A stretch of DNA of 64,000 nucleotides from Candidatus Acetatifactor stercoripullorum (lineage in GTDB: Bacteria; Bacillota; Clostridia; Lachnospirales; Lachnospiraceae), in the NCBI GenBank assembly GCA_019114005.1, contig DXGH01000051.1, forward strand, positions 1 to 64,000, written 5' to 3'. Positions within the stretch are counted from its first letter, which is position 1; each line of letters opens with the position of its first letter. The notes beneath the pieces are model-generated. The model was not told the origin of the DNA. It searched no databases and saw only the letters and a list, made by a program, of their open reading frames with translations. Shown piece by piece: positions 33,596 through 43,033 of this stretch. The translations under genes were made by a program, and so were the position numbers.

Positions 33596-33663
33596 CGCGC
33601 CTGTTTGAATCGGTTTTTGAACAAACAGCCTTTGGCCAGTCAGCCCTTGAGACAGCCTGCCCT

Positions 33664-34599
33664 TCAGGCTGTGATCAAAGTGCCTGTTTTCCCCTTTATG
33701 GCATCCTTGACACACTTCATGGAAGTGATGAGTACTCTGCCCTTTGGAACCTTTTGCAGATACTCCACAGCGGCTTCAATCTTGGGCAGCATGGTGCCTG
33801 CCTCAAACTGCCCTTCCGAGATGTATTGTCTGGCCTGATCAAGATTCATTGCAGAAATGGGTGTCTGATTCTGTGAGCCGAAATCTTTGTATACATGGTC
33901 TACAGAAGTCAGAATAATCAATTCGTCACAGGCAAGGTCTGCCGCAAGCTTTCCGGCGATGGCATCCTTTTCGATGACGGCGGAGGCTCCCTTCAGCGCG
34001 TTCTTCTGCTCGATAACGGGAATGCCGCCTCCTCCGCAGGCGATTACTACCTGATCAGCCTCGGCCAGGGTGCGGATGGCTTCGATTTCCACGATATCAA
34101 TGGGCTTGGGAGCTGCTACCACCCGGCGGAAGCCTCTGCCGGGATATTCCTTCACATAATTGCCCTTTTTTAATTCGATCTCCGCATCCTCTTTGGACAT
34201 ATAACGTCCAATCACCTTGGTGGGCTCGTAAAAGGCCTCATCGTAGGGGTCCACGGTGACCTGGGTCAGTATGGTGCTGACCGGTTTGGAAATGCCCCGG
34301 CTTAAAAGCTCCGCCCGCAGTGAGTTTTGAATGTCATAGCCCACATAGCCCTGACTCATGGCGGAGCACACGCACATGGGCGCCGGCGTGTAATCAATAT
34401 ACACCCGGCGAAGCTCTGTCATGGCCTTGTGGATCATGCTGACCTGGGGACCGTTGCTGTGGGTGATGGTCAGCTGGTAATCCTCCTCCACCAGATCGGC
34501 CAGGGCCCTGGCGGTTATCTTGACGGCGTCCCACTGCTCTGTGGTGGTGTAGCCGAGAGCGTCATGTCCAAGGGAAACAACTACTTTCTTCTTACTCAT
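33664..34599 (-). CDS. arcC: Carbamate kinase
   Basis: A 311-residue amino-acid-kinase-fold enzyme making ATP and carbamate from carbamoyl phosphate and ADP. Visible motifs: VVSLGHDALG (usual GGNAL), THSNGPQVS (usual THGNGPQVG), the PTK-containing EPTKVIGRYM, VVIACGGGGIPV, EKDAIAGKLAADLACDELIILTSVDHV and the closing GTLI. The start at 34599 has GAGAGGTATTT upstream. No arginine deiminase or ornithine carbamoyltransferase is near. The neighbouring nucleobase permeases suggest a role at the end of purine/ureide breakdown. Confidence 0.9.
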   Translation of the reverse strand: MSKKKVVVSLGHDALGYTTTEQWDAVKITARALADLVEEDYQLTITHSNGPQVSMIHKAMTELRRVYIDYTPAPMCVCSAMSQGYVGYDIQNSLRAELLSRGISKPVSTILTQVTVDPYDEAFYEPTKVIGRYMSKEDAEIELKKGNYVKEYPGRGFRRVVAAPKPIDIVEIEAIRTLAEADQVVIACGGGGIPVIEQKNALKGASAVIEKDAIAGKLAADLACDELIILTSVDHVYKDFGSQNQTPISAMNLDQARQYISEGQFEAGTMLPKIEAAVEYLQKVPKGRVLITSMKCVKDAIKGKTGTLITA

Positions 34600-34680
34600 A
34601 GAAATACCTCTCTGTCTCATCTGAAAATCTGTAAATATGAAATAAGTATACCATAATCTGAAAAAAGTGTATAGTGAAAA

Positions 34681-36009
34681 TCAGTCCGCCGCAAGCTGGC
34701 GTATTACCTGATCCAGCACCTGAAAATAGGTTTCAAAGGTTTTGCGGCAGCAGCCGGGGTTGTCTATGATGATTCCCTCGCTGCGAAGGCCCGTCAGGGC
34801 AAAACCCATAGCCATCCGGTGGTCGTCGTAGGTGTGTATTAGAGCGGGCTTCGGCGTGCCAGGCCATATGGTGATGCTGTCCTGATCCTCTCTGCAGCGG
34901 ATGCCCATTCTGCCAAGCTCTGTACAGATAGCCTTCATACGGTCGCACTCCTGGAAACGGATGTGGCCAATGCCTGTGATGGTGGTGGGGCCGTCTGCAA
35001 AAGGGGCGATGGCGGCCAGAGTGATAGCCTGATCTGAGCAGGCGGACATATCAGCCTTGATCCCGTGAAAAATTCCCTGATCCGGCGGGGTCACTAAAAT
35101 CCCATCCTCGGTATCTTTTACGCCGCAGCCCATCTGTTCCAGAATCTTTAGGAAAGCTACATCCCCCTGCAGAGAATGAAAATGCACATGGCTTGTGATT
35201 ACGGGAATCCCAAGAAGAGGCGCTAAAGCATAAAAATAGCAGGCGGCGGACACATCCGGTTCTATCCTGTAGTCAAGAGCCTGATAGCGCTGGCCCTTCT
35301 TAGTGAGAAAAAGCCCTGGCTTTGGCTGCAAAACCTGAACGCCGAACTGCTCCATCATTTTGCAGGTCATTTCGATGTAAGCCATGCCGTGGGAGCCTTC
35401 CACCTGAATGGAAAAATCCTCAGGGCAGAGGCAGGAGGAAATTAACAGGGCGCTTAAAAATTGGCTGCTGTGGCCGATGTGGATGGAAATGGAATTTTTG
35501 CCAAAGCCGTCTCCGCAAAGCGTGAAGGGGAAAAAGCCCCGCTCACCCTGATAGGTGATTTTACATCCCAGCTCCTCCAGAGAAGAAAGAAGGGGAGCCA
35601 TGGGGCGTCTGCGCATCTGCTCGGAGGCGTCCATATGGTAAATCCCCTTGGAAACGCCCAGACAGGCGGTGATAAAACGTGCCGCCGTACCTGCGCTTCC
35701 TACATACAGGGAAGCTTCCCCCTTGGGAATTTGGCCGCCCAGACCCGCTACCATGATCTCACAGGCATCCTCCCGGGCCACAGCCTCAAAGCCCAGAGAC
35801 TGGACGCACTTCAGAAAATGTCTGGAATCGTCGGAAAACAGCGCACCCCGAAGGATGGACTGACCGGAGGCCAGGGTGGCTAAGAGCAGCGCCCGGTTTG
35901 TAATGCTTTTGGACCCGGGGACGCTTACTGTAAGGGGACCCCGGAACGAATTGTTCCTGCCCTGAAGTATTTTATACAGGGCAGGAACAGGATAAACGGA
36001 AAAATCCAT
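34681..36009 (-). CDS. aroA: 3-phosphoshikimate 1-carboxyvinyltransferase (EPSP synthase)
   Basis: A 442-residue enzyme of the shikimate pathway that joins shikimate-3-phosphate and PEP. The N-terminal PGSKSITNRALLLATLASG, the central GSAGTAARFITACLG and the C-terminal HTYDDHRMAMGFALTGL are diagnostic. The extra about 25 N-terminal residues are not conserved. It is isolated from other aro genes and lies between carbamate kinase and a nucleobase permease, only 12 nt from the latter, so it is probably co-transcribed with it. Confidence 0.93.
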   Translation of the reverse strand: MDFSVYPVPALYKILQGRNNSFRGPLTVSVPGSKSITNRALLLATLASGQSILRGALFSDDSRHFLKCVQSLGFEAVAREDACEIMVAGLGGQIPKGEASLYVGSAGTAARFITACLGVSKGIYHMDASEQMRRRPMAPLLSSLEELGCKITYQGERGFFPFTLCGDGFGKNSISIHIGHSSQFLSALLISSCLCPEDFSIQVEGSHGMAYIEMTCKMMEQFGVQVLQPKPGLFLTKKGQRYQALDYRIEPDVSAACYFYALAPLLGIPVITSHVHFHSLQGDVAFLKILEQMGCGVKDTEDGILVTPPDQGIFHGIKADMSACSDQAITLAAIAPFADGPTTITGIGHIRFQECDRMKAICTELGRMGIRCREDQDSITIWPGTPKPALIHTYDDHRMAMGFALTGLRSEGIIIDNPGCCRKTFETYFQVLDQVIRQLAAD

Positions 36010-36021
36010 AATAACTCCATT

Positions 36022-37413
36022 CTATTTTTCTTTTGGCTCACCGATGCTTAAGAGCAGATTTAAGAAAATTCCAAAGATAGCTGCTCCGGCAATACAAGGC
36101 ACCTGAAGGCCAAAGAAGGGAATGTTGCCGCCGAAGGCATAGTTGCCGCCGATGCCGATCACCATGATGGATGCAATTACGGCAATGTTTTTGGAGGAGA
36201 ACATGTCCACCTTCTTTTCGATCATGATGGCAATACCCTGGGCCGCAATGGCGCCGAACAGATAGATTTCAAGACCGCCGATGACTGCAAGGGGGATGCC
36301 GTAGATGATCTGAATCAAAGGGGTAAAGAAGCTGATCACCATGGCAATCACTGCAGCAACTGCCAAAACAGCGGTGGAAAATACCTTTGTAATGGCCATG
36401 GTGCTGATGTTCTCTCCGTAATTTGTGCCTGCGGGACCTCCCACAAAGCCGGAAATCATGTCGCAGATACCGTCACCGATCAGGTTGCGGTCCAAAAGGT
36501 CCGCCAGGTTGTATTTCTTATCCTTCCCCTTGCGCTTTGCCACATCGTTCACATAAATGTCCAGCTGGTACATATGGGCAGTGGACTCAGGTATGGTGGC
36601 AATGGCGATGGGCATAATGGCCGCGCAGGCCGTCCATGACACCTTGGGAAGAGAAAAGGCGGGCACGGCAAAGATGGAGCCGTCTCCCAGCTTCCAGACA
36701 GATGCCTCTAAAGCGGCAGCGGGCATGGCCCGGAATAAGTTTACATCCATAAAAAAGTAGGCTATGGCTGCAAAAACACAGCCGGTCAGGGCTCCCAGAA
36801 GAAGGGGAAGCTGGCCCAGAAAGCCCTTTAGATATTTGGAATAGAGAATGGTGGAGATCAGTGTGATCAACGCAACCACCAGCCACCAGCTGCCTTCTGC
36901 AGTCACACCCTCTGTGACGGGAACGGCGTCGCTTAAGGCGTTGCCTGCAAGGGTCAGGCCAATGATCATGGCCACGGGACCGGTCACCGAGGCGGGCAGA
37001 ATGGTTTCCACCGCCTTTCGCCCGCAGAAGCGAACCAGCAGTCCGGCGGCAATGGAAATCAATCCCGAGAGAATAATGCCGAACTGAGCGTATTGAATGG
37101 CCTCCGTGGGAAGGATGCCGTCCACCTTGGTAAAGCCTTCAGCCGCACACATGCTGGAAATAGCAGTCAGGTAGGCAAAGCTGGAGCCGTAATAAAGGGG
37201 GATTTTGCGTCCTGTTATGAGAATGAAAAACAGGGTGGCAAGTCCGCTGGCAAAAATAGTGGTGGAAACCTGAAAGCCGGTTACCAGAGCCACTGTTACC
37301 GTAGCAGGGAACATGACGATCACCTGCTGAAGAGCATAAAGAATCAGCTTCCCGGGGCTGGGACATTCATCCGGCAGATAGCCCACCGCTGTATGATTTT
37401 TTTCTTTTTGCAT
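36022..37413 (-). CDS. NCS2 uracil/xanthine permease
   Basis: A 463-residue membrane protein of about 14 spans in the UraA/XanQ group. Typical stretches are LQQVIVMFPATVTVALVTGF, YYGSSFAYLTAISSM, PIAIATIPESTAHMYQLD (helix 8 with the substrate glutamate) and GFVGGPAGTNYGENISTMA (helix 10, NG motif). It probably takes up uracil or xanthine with a proton. It is encoded 34 nt after a second, AzgA-like permease, giving the cell two nucleobase importers in one transcript. Confidence 0.9.
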   Translation of the reverse strand: MQKEKNHTAVGYLPDECPSPGKLILYALQQVIVMFPATVTVALVTGFQVSTTIFASGLATLFFILITGRKIPLYYGSSFAYLTAISSMCAAEGFTKVDGILPTEAIQYAQFGIILSGLISIAAGLLVRFCGRKAVETILPASVTGPVAMIIGLTLAGNALSDAVPVTEGVTAEGSWWLVVALITLISTILYSKYLKGFLGQLPLLLGALTGCVFAAIAYFFMDVNLFRAMPAAALEASVWKLGDGSIFAVPAFSLPKVSWTACAAIMPIAIATIPESTAHMYQLDIYVNDVAKRKGKDKKYNLADLLDRNLIGDGICDMISGFVGGPAGTNYGENISTMAITKVFSTAVLAVAAVIAMVISFFTPLIQIIYGIPLAVIGGLEIYLFGAIAAQGIAIMIEKKVDMFSSKNIAVIASIMVIGIGGNYAFGGNIPFFGLQVPCIAGAAIFGIFLNLLLSIGEPKEK

Positions 37414-37447
37414 GGAAGATATCTCCTTTTATAAATTTTGCGCGGGC

Positions 37448-38803
37448 TTACAGAAGCGCCAGCAGGACGAAATTCAGTACAAACAGAGCTGTGCATACCC
37501 ACAAAAGGGGATGAATCTCCTTTGCTTTTCCCTTGCAGACCTTTACGATGCAGTAGAAAACGAAGCCTGCAGCAATACCATAGGAAATGCTGTAGCACAA
37601 TGCCATAAAGATACCTGCAAAGAAAGCGGGAATGGCCTCGCCTAAGTCGTTCCAGTTGATTTCCTTGAAGGAGGAAACCATCATAATTCCTACAGCCACC
37701 AGGGCGGGAGCGGTTGCTGCAAAGGGAACCGCGCTGACAAAGGTGGCAAGAAATGCAGAGAGAGCAAAGCAGATAGCCACAACCACAGAGGTAAGGCCGG
37801 TGCGTCCCCCTGCAGCGATGCCGGAAGCGCTTTCTACAAAGGTAGTGGTGTTTGAAGTGCCGAATAAGGCGCCGATTGAGGTTGCCGTAGCGTCGGCAAA
37901 CAATGCCTTGTCAAGTCTTGACTTAAAGCCGGCCTTGCTTTCCATCAGCTTCTCATCCTCTTCACTGAAGATGCCGCTGCGGCGTCCGGTTCCGATAAAG
38001 GTTCCCAGAGTATCGAAAGTATCGGAAATACTAAAGGAAAAGATGGTGATCAACACCAGGGGAAGCTTGGAGGCATCCGAAAAGAGGCTTGTAATGCCGC
38101 CCTCCTTAAAAATAGCTAAAAAGGTGGTGGGCAGAGCCTGACAGGCCTCGGTAAAGCTGGTGGTGTCCTGGGGAGCGGTCACGCCGAAGGGAATACCTAC
38201 CAAAGTAGTCACCACGATGGAAATCAGGATGGCTCCCTTTACATTCAGCACCAGAAGAATAATGGTGCAGGCAAGGCCGAACAGAAATACCAGGAAGGAA
38301 GGCTGATTTAATGTGGAGAGAGCGGGAACGCCGCCGTCAAAGTTGATGATGCCCACATTCAGCAGTCCTATATATGCCACGAAAATGCCGATGCCGCCGC
38401 CGATTGCGTTTTGAAGGCTGCGGGGAATGGACTTTATGATGTATTTGCGCACCTTGGTTACGGTTATAATGATATTAAGGATACCACAGATGAAAACCAT
38501 GGAAAGAGCCTGCTGCCAGGTGAAACCGAGGCCGAAGCAGACCGTATAAACAAAAAATGCGTTCAGACCCATGCCTGGAGCCTGGGCATAAGGCACGTTG
38601 GCAACCAGACCCATCACCAGAGTGCCGATGATAGAGGCAATGATAGTTGCCAGAAAAACAGCGCCCCACTCCATTCCGGACTGCGACAGAATGCTGGGGT
38701 TGACGACAATGATGTAGGACATCGCAAAGAAAGTGGTGAGACCGGCCATGATCTCGGTAGAGACGCTGGTGCCGTTCTCTTTGAGCTTGAAGAACTTCTC
38801 CAT
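37448..38803 (-). CDS. NCS2 permease, AzgA-like (guanine/hypoxanthine)
   Basis: A 451-residue membrane protein with the AzgA signature: NGTSVSTEIMAGLTTFFAMSY at the N-terminus, PGMGLNAFFVYT, FSFSISDTFDTLGTFIG and SNTTTFVESASGIAAGGRTG. These carry adenine, guanine or hypoxanthine. It is the first gene of the permease-permease-aroA-carbamate kinase run on the minus strand. A GGAGGTC ribosome site is present. I found no purine riboswitch in its upstream DNA. Confidence 0.92.
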   Translation of the reverse strand: MEKFFKLKENGTSVSTEIMAGLTTFFAMSYIIVVNPSILSQSGMEWGAVFLATIIASIIGTLVMGLVANVPYAQAPGMGLNAFFVYTVCFGLGFTWQQALSMVFICGILNIIITVTKVRKYIIKSIPRSLQNAIGGGIGIFVAYIGLLNVGIINFDGGVPALSTLNQPSFLVFLFGLACTIILLVLNVKGAILISIVVTTLVGIPFGVTAPQDTTSFTEACQALPTTFLAIFKEGGITSLFSDASKLPLVLITIFSFSISDTFDTLGTFIGTGRRSGIFSEEDEKLMESKAGFKSRLDKALFADATATSIGALFGTSNTTTFVESASGIAAGGRTGLTSVVVAICFALSAFLATFVSAVPFAATAPALVAVGIMMVSSFKEINWNDLGEAIPAFFAGIFMALCYSISYGIAAGFVFYCIVKVCKGKAKEIHPLLWVCTALFVLNFVLLALL

Positions 38804-38917
38804 GAGGACCTCCTTATAAGTAAAGTATTATTTTTCCCTAAATAATATCATAAATTTTTATAAAAATCTACAGGTTTGTCATTTTTTAAACAACCTATGG
38901 ACCCATGATAATTTTCC

Positions 38918-38980
38918 TTGACAGCATGAAAAAAGCATAGTAACATTCCATTCATAGCATTCATAATAATCATATATAAT
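38918..38980 (+). promoter_or_regulatory. Promoter region of the cysK-metNIQ operon
   Basis: Two candidates. TTGACA (38918-38923), 17-nt spacer, TAACAT (38941-38946); and a perfect TATAAT (38975-38980) with only a weak -35 (TTCATA, 38951-38956). The AT-rich DNA between and after them could hold the site of the Rrf2 regulator encoded at the end of the operon. Confidence 0.5.
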
Positions 38981-39048
38981 TACTGGGAAATAACCGGAAA
39001 GAAGCAAAAGGTGCTGCGCAGCGTTTACGACGCGGAAAAGAGGAGAGT

Positions 39049-40008
39049 ATGAGCAGAATATTTACAAAGAGCACACAGTTGATTGGAAAGACCCCCCTGC
39101 TTAGGGTGGAGAATTATATGAAGGACCAGAATATCACAGGGGTGGATCTTTTAGTGAAGCTGGAGTATCTCAACCCGGCGGGCAGCGTAAAGGACAGGGT
39201 TGCCCTGGCCATGGTGGAGGAAGCGGAAAAGAAGGGGATTTTAAAGCCGGGGGCGGTTATCATTGAGCCTACCTCGGGAAACACGGGCATTGGTCTGGCA
39301 AGTGTGGCTGCCGCCAAGGGCTACCGGACGATTTTGACTCTGCCGGATACGATGAGCGTGGAGAGAAGAACGCTTCTTGGGGCTTATGGCGCAGAACTTG
39401 TGCTGACGGAAGGCGCCAAGGGAATGAAGGGCGCTATAGAGAAGGCGGAAGAACTTAAGAAAACCATCCCCGGAGCGGTGATCTTAGGACAGTTTGACAA
39501 TCCTGCCAATCCGGCGGCCCATGCGGCATATACGGGCCCTGAGATATGGGAGGACACGGATGGAAAGGTAGATATTTTCGTGGCGGGCGTGGGCACCGGC
39601 GGAACCATCACGGGCGTGGGAGCTTATCTCAAGGCAAAGAATCCGGGGATCAGGGTGGCAGCAGTGGAGCCTGCGGATTCTCCTGTGCTGTCAGGCGGAA
39701 AGCCGGGCCCCCACAAGCTGCAGGGAATCGGAGCGGGATTTGTTCCTTCTATATTAAATACCCGGGTGTATGATGAAATTATCACGGTAACGACGCAGCA
39801 GGCCTACGAGGCGGGGCGGCTTTTGGCCCATAGAGAAGGCATTTTAGTGGGGATTACCTCCGGGGCGGCCCTTTACGCTGCGGCCAGTCTGGCTAAGCGT
39901 CCGGAAAACGGGGGAAAGACCATTGTGGCTCTTTTGCCTGACTCCGGAGACCGTTATCTGTCCACACCCATGTTTACACCAGAGCAGGCTTATGATAAAA
40001 TGCAGTAA
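39049..40008 (+). CDS. cysK: Cysteine synthase (O-acetylserine sulfhydrylase)
   Basis: A 319-residue PLP enzyme. It forms cysteine from O-acetylserine and sulfide. The lysine binding PLP is K48 in NPAGSVKDR. The substrate-binding loop [10 protein letters not shown] and the phosphate-binding GTGGTITG are present, as is [22 protein letters not shown] lies just before the ATG. It opens a five-gene run with metNIQ and an Rrf2 regulator, so it serves sulfur amino-acid supply. Confidence 0.95.
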   Translation: MSRIFTKSTQLIGKTPLLRVENYMKDQNITGVDLLVKLEYLNPAGSVKDRVALAMVEEAEKKGILKPGAVIIEPTSGNTGIGLASVAAAKGYRTILTLPDTMSVERRTLLGAYGAELVLTEGAKGMKGAIEKAEELKKTIPGAVILGQFDNPANPAAHAAYTGPEIWEDTDGKVDIFVAGVGTGGTITGVGAYLKAKNPGIRVAAVEPADSPVLSGGKPGPHKLQGIGAGFVPSILNTRVYDEIITVTTQQAYEAGRLLAHREGILVGITSGAALYAAASLAKRPENGGKTIVALLPDSGDRYLSTPMFTPEQAYDKMQ

Positions 40009-40062
40009 AATCGTGAAGCTGTAATGGGTATGCCCTAAAGCCCATAGGAAGGATACAAGCGT

Positions 40063-41073
40063 ATGGAAACCATGATTCGGATTGAAAATGTCACCAAGAC
40101 CTTTAGCGGGCGGGAGGGTAAGGTAGAAGCATTAAAGGGCATCAGCCTATCCATCAATAAGGGTGAGATTTACGGGATTATCGGCATGAGCGGAGCCGGA
40201 AAATCCACATTGGTGCGGTGCCTGAATTTTCTGGAGAAGCCGACCACGGGGACGGTTTTTATAGAGGATCAGGATTTGTCGTCTCTGGGAGAGAGGAGGC
40301 TTCGGGAGGTACGCACAGATATTGCCATGATCTTTCAGCATTTTAACCTGCTCATGCAGAGAAATGTGCTGGATAATGTGTGTTTTCCCATGGAGATCAG
40401 AGGAGAAAAGAAGGCCCAGGCCAGAAAAAGAGCCATGGAGCTTTTGGAGATTGTGGGGCTTACGCAAAAGGCGGAGAGTTATCCCGCCCAGCTGTCGGGC
40501 GGACAAAAGCAGAGGGTGGCTATCGCCAGGGCTTTGGCCAACAATCCCAAGATACTTTTGTGCGACGAGGCTACCAGCGCCCTGGACCCGACGACTACCA
40601 AGGCGATTCTTAAGCTTTTGCAGGAGATTAACAAAAAATATGGAATTACCATGGTCGTTATCACCCACGAGATGGCGGTGGTGCAGGAAATCTGTACCCA
40701 TGTGGCTATTATTGACGCAGGAGAGCTGGTGGAGAAGGGAACCGTGGAGGAGGTGTTTTCCAACCCTCAGACAGCGGCGGCCAGAAGGCTTGTGTTTATG
40801 GCAGACAAGCCCACGGAAAAAATGAAGGGGAAACGCTGTATCCGTATTGTGTTTGACGGAAAATCCTCCTTTGAGCCTGTGATCGCCAATATGATTCTGG
40901 AATGCCGGGCGCCCGTGAATATTCTGATGGCGGACACCAAGGACATCGGGGGCATTGCCTATGGACAGATGGTCCTGCAGCTGCCGGAGGATGATACGGC
41001 GGCGGAAAGGATGATACGCTTTTTGCAGGAGAGAAAACTTACGGTAAAGGAGCTGGATTCTTATGTGGAATAA
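40063..41073 (+). CDS. metN: Methionine ABC transporter ATP-binding protein
   Basis: A 336-residue ATPase with Walker A GMSGAGKST, signature LSGGQKQRVAIARAL, Walker B ILLCDEATSALDP and the C-terminal NIL regulatory domain (about 260-335) that binds methionine in the E. coli protein and shuts the transporter. It overlaps the start of metI by 11 nt. It works with MetI and MetQ encoded next. Uptake of cystine-type substrates instead of methionine is possible, given the cysK and Rrf2 company. Confidence 0.94.
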   Translation: METMIRIENVTKTFSGREGKVEALKGISLSINKGEIYGIIGMSGAGKSTLVRCLNFLEKPTTGTVFIEDQDLSSLGERRLREVRTDIAMIFQHFNLLMQRNVLDNVCFPMEIRGEKKAQARKRAMELLEIVGLTQKAESYPAQLSGGQKQRVAIARALANNPKILLCDEATSALDPTTTKAILKLLQEINKKYGITMVVITHEMAVVQEICTHVAIIDAGELVEKGTVEEVFSNPQTAAARRLVFMADKPTEKMKGKRCIRIVFDGKSSFEPVIANMILECRAPVNILMADTKDIGGIAYGQMVLQLPEDDTAAERMIRFLQERKLTVKELDSYVE

Positions 41074-41725
41074 TGCAACGGTGATGATGCTGGCGGAGGG
41101 AACCCTGGTTACCCTTTATATGACATTGGTGTCTACTCTGTTTGCCTACATTTTGGGGCTGCCTATGGGGATTGCCCTGGTGCTTACCGCCAAGGAGGGG
41201 CTCAGGCCCAATCAAATCATATATAAGCTGCTGGATACGGTGGTGAATGTGGTGAGAAGTATCCCATTTTTGATTTTATTGATCCTTGTGATTCCGCTGA
41301 CCAGGGCTATTGTGGGCCAGAGCTATGGCGCAACGGCAACCATTGTGCCCCTGACCCTTGCGGCGGCTCCTTTTGTAGCCAGGATGGTGGAGTCCTCGCT
41401 GCTGGAGGTGGACAAGGGGGTCATTGAAGCGGCTCAGAGTATGGGAGCGGGACTTTGGACCATTGTCTGGAAGGTGATGCTGGGCGAGGCAAGGACTTCC
41501 CTGATTGTGGGAGGAACCATTGCCCTGGGAACCATCCTGGGGTATTCGGCCATGGCGGGAGCCGTGGGAGGCGGCGGTCTGGGAGATATTGCCATCCGGT
41601 ATGGCTACCATCGCTATCAGACGGATATCATGCTGGTGACAGTGGTGCTTTTGGTGCTTCTGGTACAGATCCTGCAGTATGTGGGCACAAAGCTGTCTAA
41701 AAAGCTGGATAGACGTTTGAAATAG
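41063..41725 (+). CDS. metI: Methionine ABC transporter permease
   Basis: A 220-residue, five-span membrane protein. The coupling loop is VIEAAQSMGAGLWTIVWKVML, and SAMAGAVGGGGLGDIAIRYGY is characteristic of the MetI family. It starts inside the end of metN, implying coupled translation. Confidence 0.94.
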   Translation: MWNNATVMMLAEGTLVTLYMTLVSTLFAYILGLPMGIALVLTAKEGLRPNQIIYKLLDTVVNVVRSIPFLILLILVIPLTRAIVGQSYGATATIVPLTLAAAPFVARMVESSLLEVDKGVIEAAQSMGAGLWTIVWKVMLGEARTSLIVGGTIALGTILGYSAMAGAVGGGGLGDIAIRYGYHRYQTDIMLVTVVLLVLLVQILQYVGTKLSKKLDRRLK

Positions 41726-41745
41726 AAAGAATGAGGAGGCAAATT

Positions 41746-42558
41746 ATGAAAAAGAAGATTTTGGCCCTGGCTGCGGTGGCAGTGCTGGGCACAGGCGTAC
41801 TTGGAGGCTGCGCGGGAACGGAGACGGACGACAAGACCATCAGGGTGGCGGCGTCGGCAGTTCCTCATGCGGAAATTTTGGAGCAGGCAAAGCCCCTTTT
41901 GGAGGAACAGGGCTATACCCTGGAGGTGCAGATTTTTGACGATTATGTGCAGCAGAACAATGTGGTGGATTCCGGAGAATTTGACGCAAACTACTTTCAG
42001 CATGTGCTTTATCTGGAAAGCTACAATGAGGAGAGGGGAACGAACCTTGTAAGTGCAGGATATATTCATTATGAGCCCTTTGGTCTGTATCCCGGAACCC
42101 AGACGGATACTTCCAATATGGAGGGGGCTACCATTGCGGTGCCAAACGATACGTCAAATGAAGCGCGGGCGCTGCTGCTTTTACAGGAAAACGGCTATAT
42201 CACCCTGAGAGAGGGCGCGGGACTGAACGCAACGGTAAACGACATTGTGGAGAATCCTTATAATATTGAGATCGTGGAGCTGGAAGCGGCTCAGATTCCC
42301 AGAATGCTTTCTGAGGTGTCCTTTGGCATCCTTAATGGCAATTATGCAATGCAGGCGGGCATGACGGTTGCTGAGGATGCGCTTTTGTATGAGAGCAGCC
42401 AGTCGGAGACCGTAGCCAATTATGTGAATGTGGTGGCGGTAAAGGAAGGAAATGAGGAGCTGGAAAAGATTAAGGCTCTTGTGGAGGCTCTGCAGTCGGA
42501 TACCATCAGACAGTATATCCTGGACAACTATAACGGGGCGGTCATTCCCTACACATAA
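41746..42558 (+). CDS. metQ: Methionine-binding lipoprotein
   Basis: A 270-residue NlpA/MetQ-type lipoprotein with a signal peptide and lipobox LGGC, lipidated Cys22. Typical stretches: RVAASAVPHAEILEQ, FDDYVQQNNVVDSGEFDANYFQH, IAVPNDTSNEARALLLLQ and the closing RQYILDNYNGAVIP. It captures L-methionine outside the membrane and passes it to MetNI. GAGGAGG lies 7 nt before ATG 41746. Confidence 0.95.
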   Translation: MKKKILALAAVAVLGTGVLGGCAGTETDDKTIRVAASAVPHAEILEQAKPLLEEQGYTLEVQIFDDYVQQNNVVDSGEFDANYFQHVLYLESYNEERGTNLVSAGYIHYEPFGLYPGTQTDTSNMEGATIAVPNDTSNEARALLLLQENGYITLREGAGLNATVNDIVENPYNIEIVELEAAQIPRMLSEVSFGILNGNYAMQAGMTVAEDALLYESSQSETVANYVNVVAVKEGNEELEKIKALVEALQSDTIRQYILDNYNGAVIPYT

Positions 42559-42582
42559 ACCGGATAAAAAAGGAATGGTAAC

Positions 42583-43029
42583 ATGAAAATATCAACAAAG
42601 GGCAGATATGCGGTGCGGGTTATGCTTGACCTGGCGCTGCACGATACGGGAGAATGTATCAAGGTAAGGGAAATTGCAGAGCGTCAGAATATTTCTGAAA
42701 AGTATCTGGAACAGATCATTTCTGTGCTGAATCGGGCCGGATGCGTAAAAAGCGTGCGGGGAGCCAGAGGCGGCTATCGCATCGCCAAGAATCCGGAGGA
42801 ATACACGGTGGGAATGATACTGCGCCTGACGGAAGGCTCCCTTGCCCCTGTAGCCTGCCTGGATGAAAAGGCTGATGAATGCCGGATGTGCGATATCTGC
42901 GAGACTCTTGGCGTCTGGAAGGAGCTTTATGCCGCCATCAATCAAGTGGTAGACAATGTGACTATCGCCGATCTGGTAAAGCGGCATAAAGAGAGAAACG
43001 GCGCTATTACCCGGGGCAAGAATTACTGA
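42583..43029 (+). CDS. Rrf2-family transcriptional regulator (CymR/IscR-like)
   Basis: A 148-residue winged-helix regulator. MKISTKGRYAVRVMLDLA and the recognition helix region VKSVRGARGGYRIAK are typical. It carries a cysteine group C92, C100, C103, C106 like the Fe-S-binding IscR members, so it may hold a cluster. In Firmicutes the cysteine-synthase-associated member CymR represses sulfur uptake genes together with CysK. Its place at the end of cysK-metNIQ supports such autoregulation. Both identities, CymR-like and Fe-S-binding, stay open. Confidence 0.9.
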   Translation: MKISTKGRYAVRVMLDLALHDTGECIKVREIAERQNISEKYLEQIISVLNRAGCVKSVRGARGGYRIAKNPEEYTVGMILRLTEGSLAPVACLDEKADECRMCDICETLGVWKELYAAINQVVDNVTIADLVKRHKERNGAITRGKNY

Positions 43030-43033
43030 TATT

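Noticed and set aside
38804-38910. Purine riboswitch upstream of the AzgA-like permease
   Set aside because: The conserved loop motifs of the purine aptamer are not present on the minus strand; only a simple hairpin (AGGTTTGT/ACAACCT type) is seen.
38941-39048. T-box or SAM riboswitch before the cysK-metNIQ operon
   Set aside because: The leader is short and has neither the T-box sequence nor the SAM-I core and terminator.
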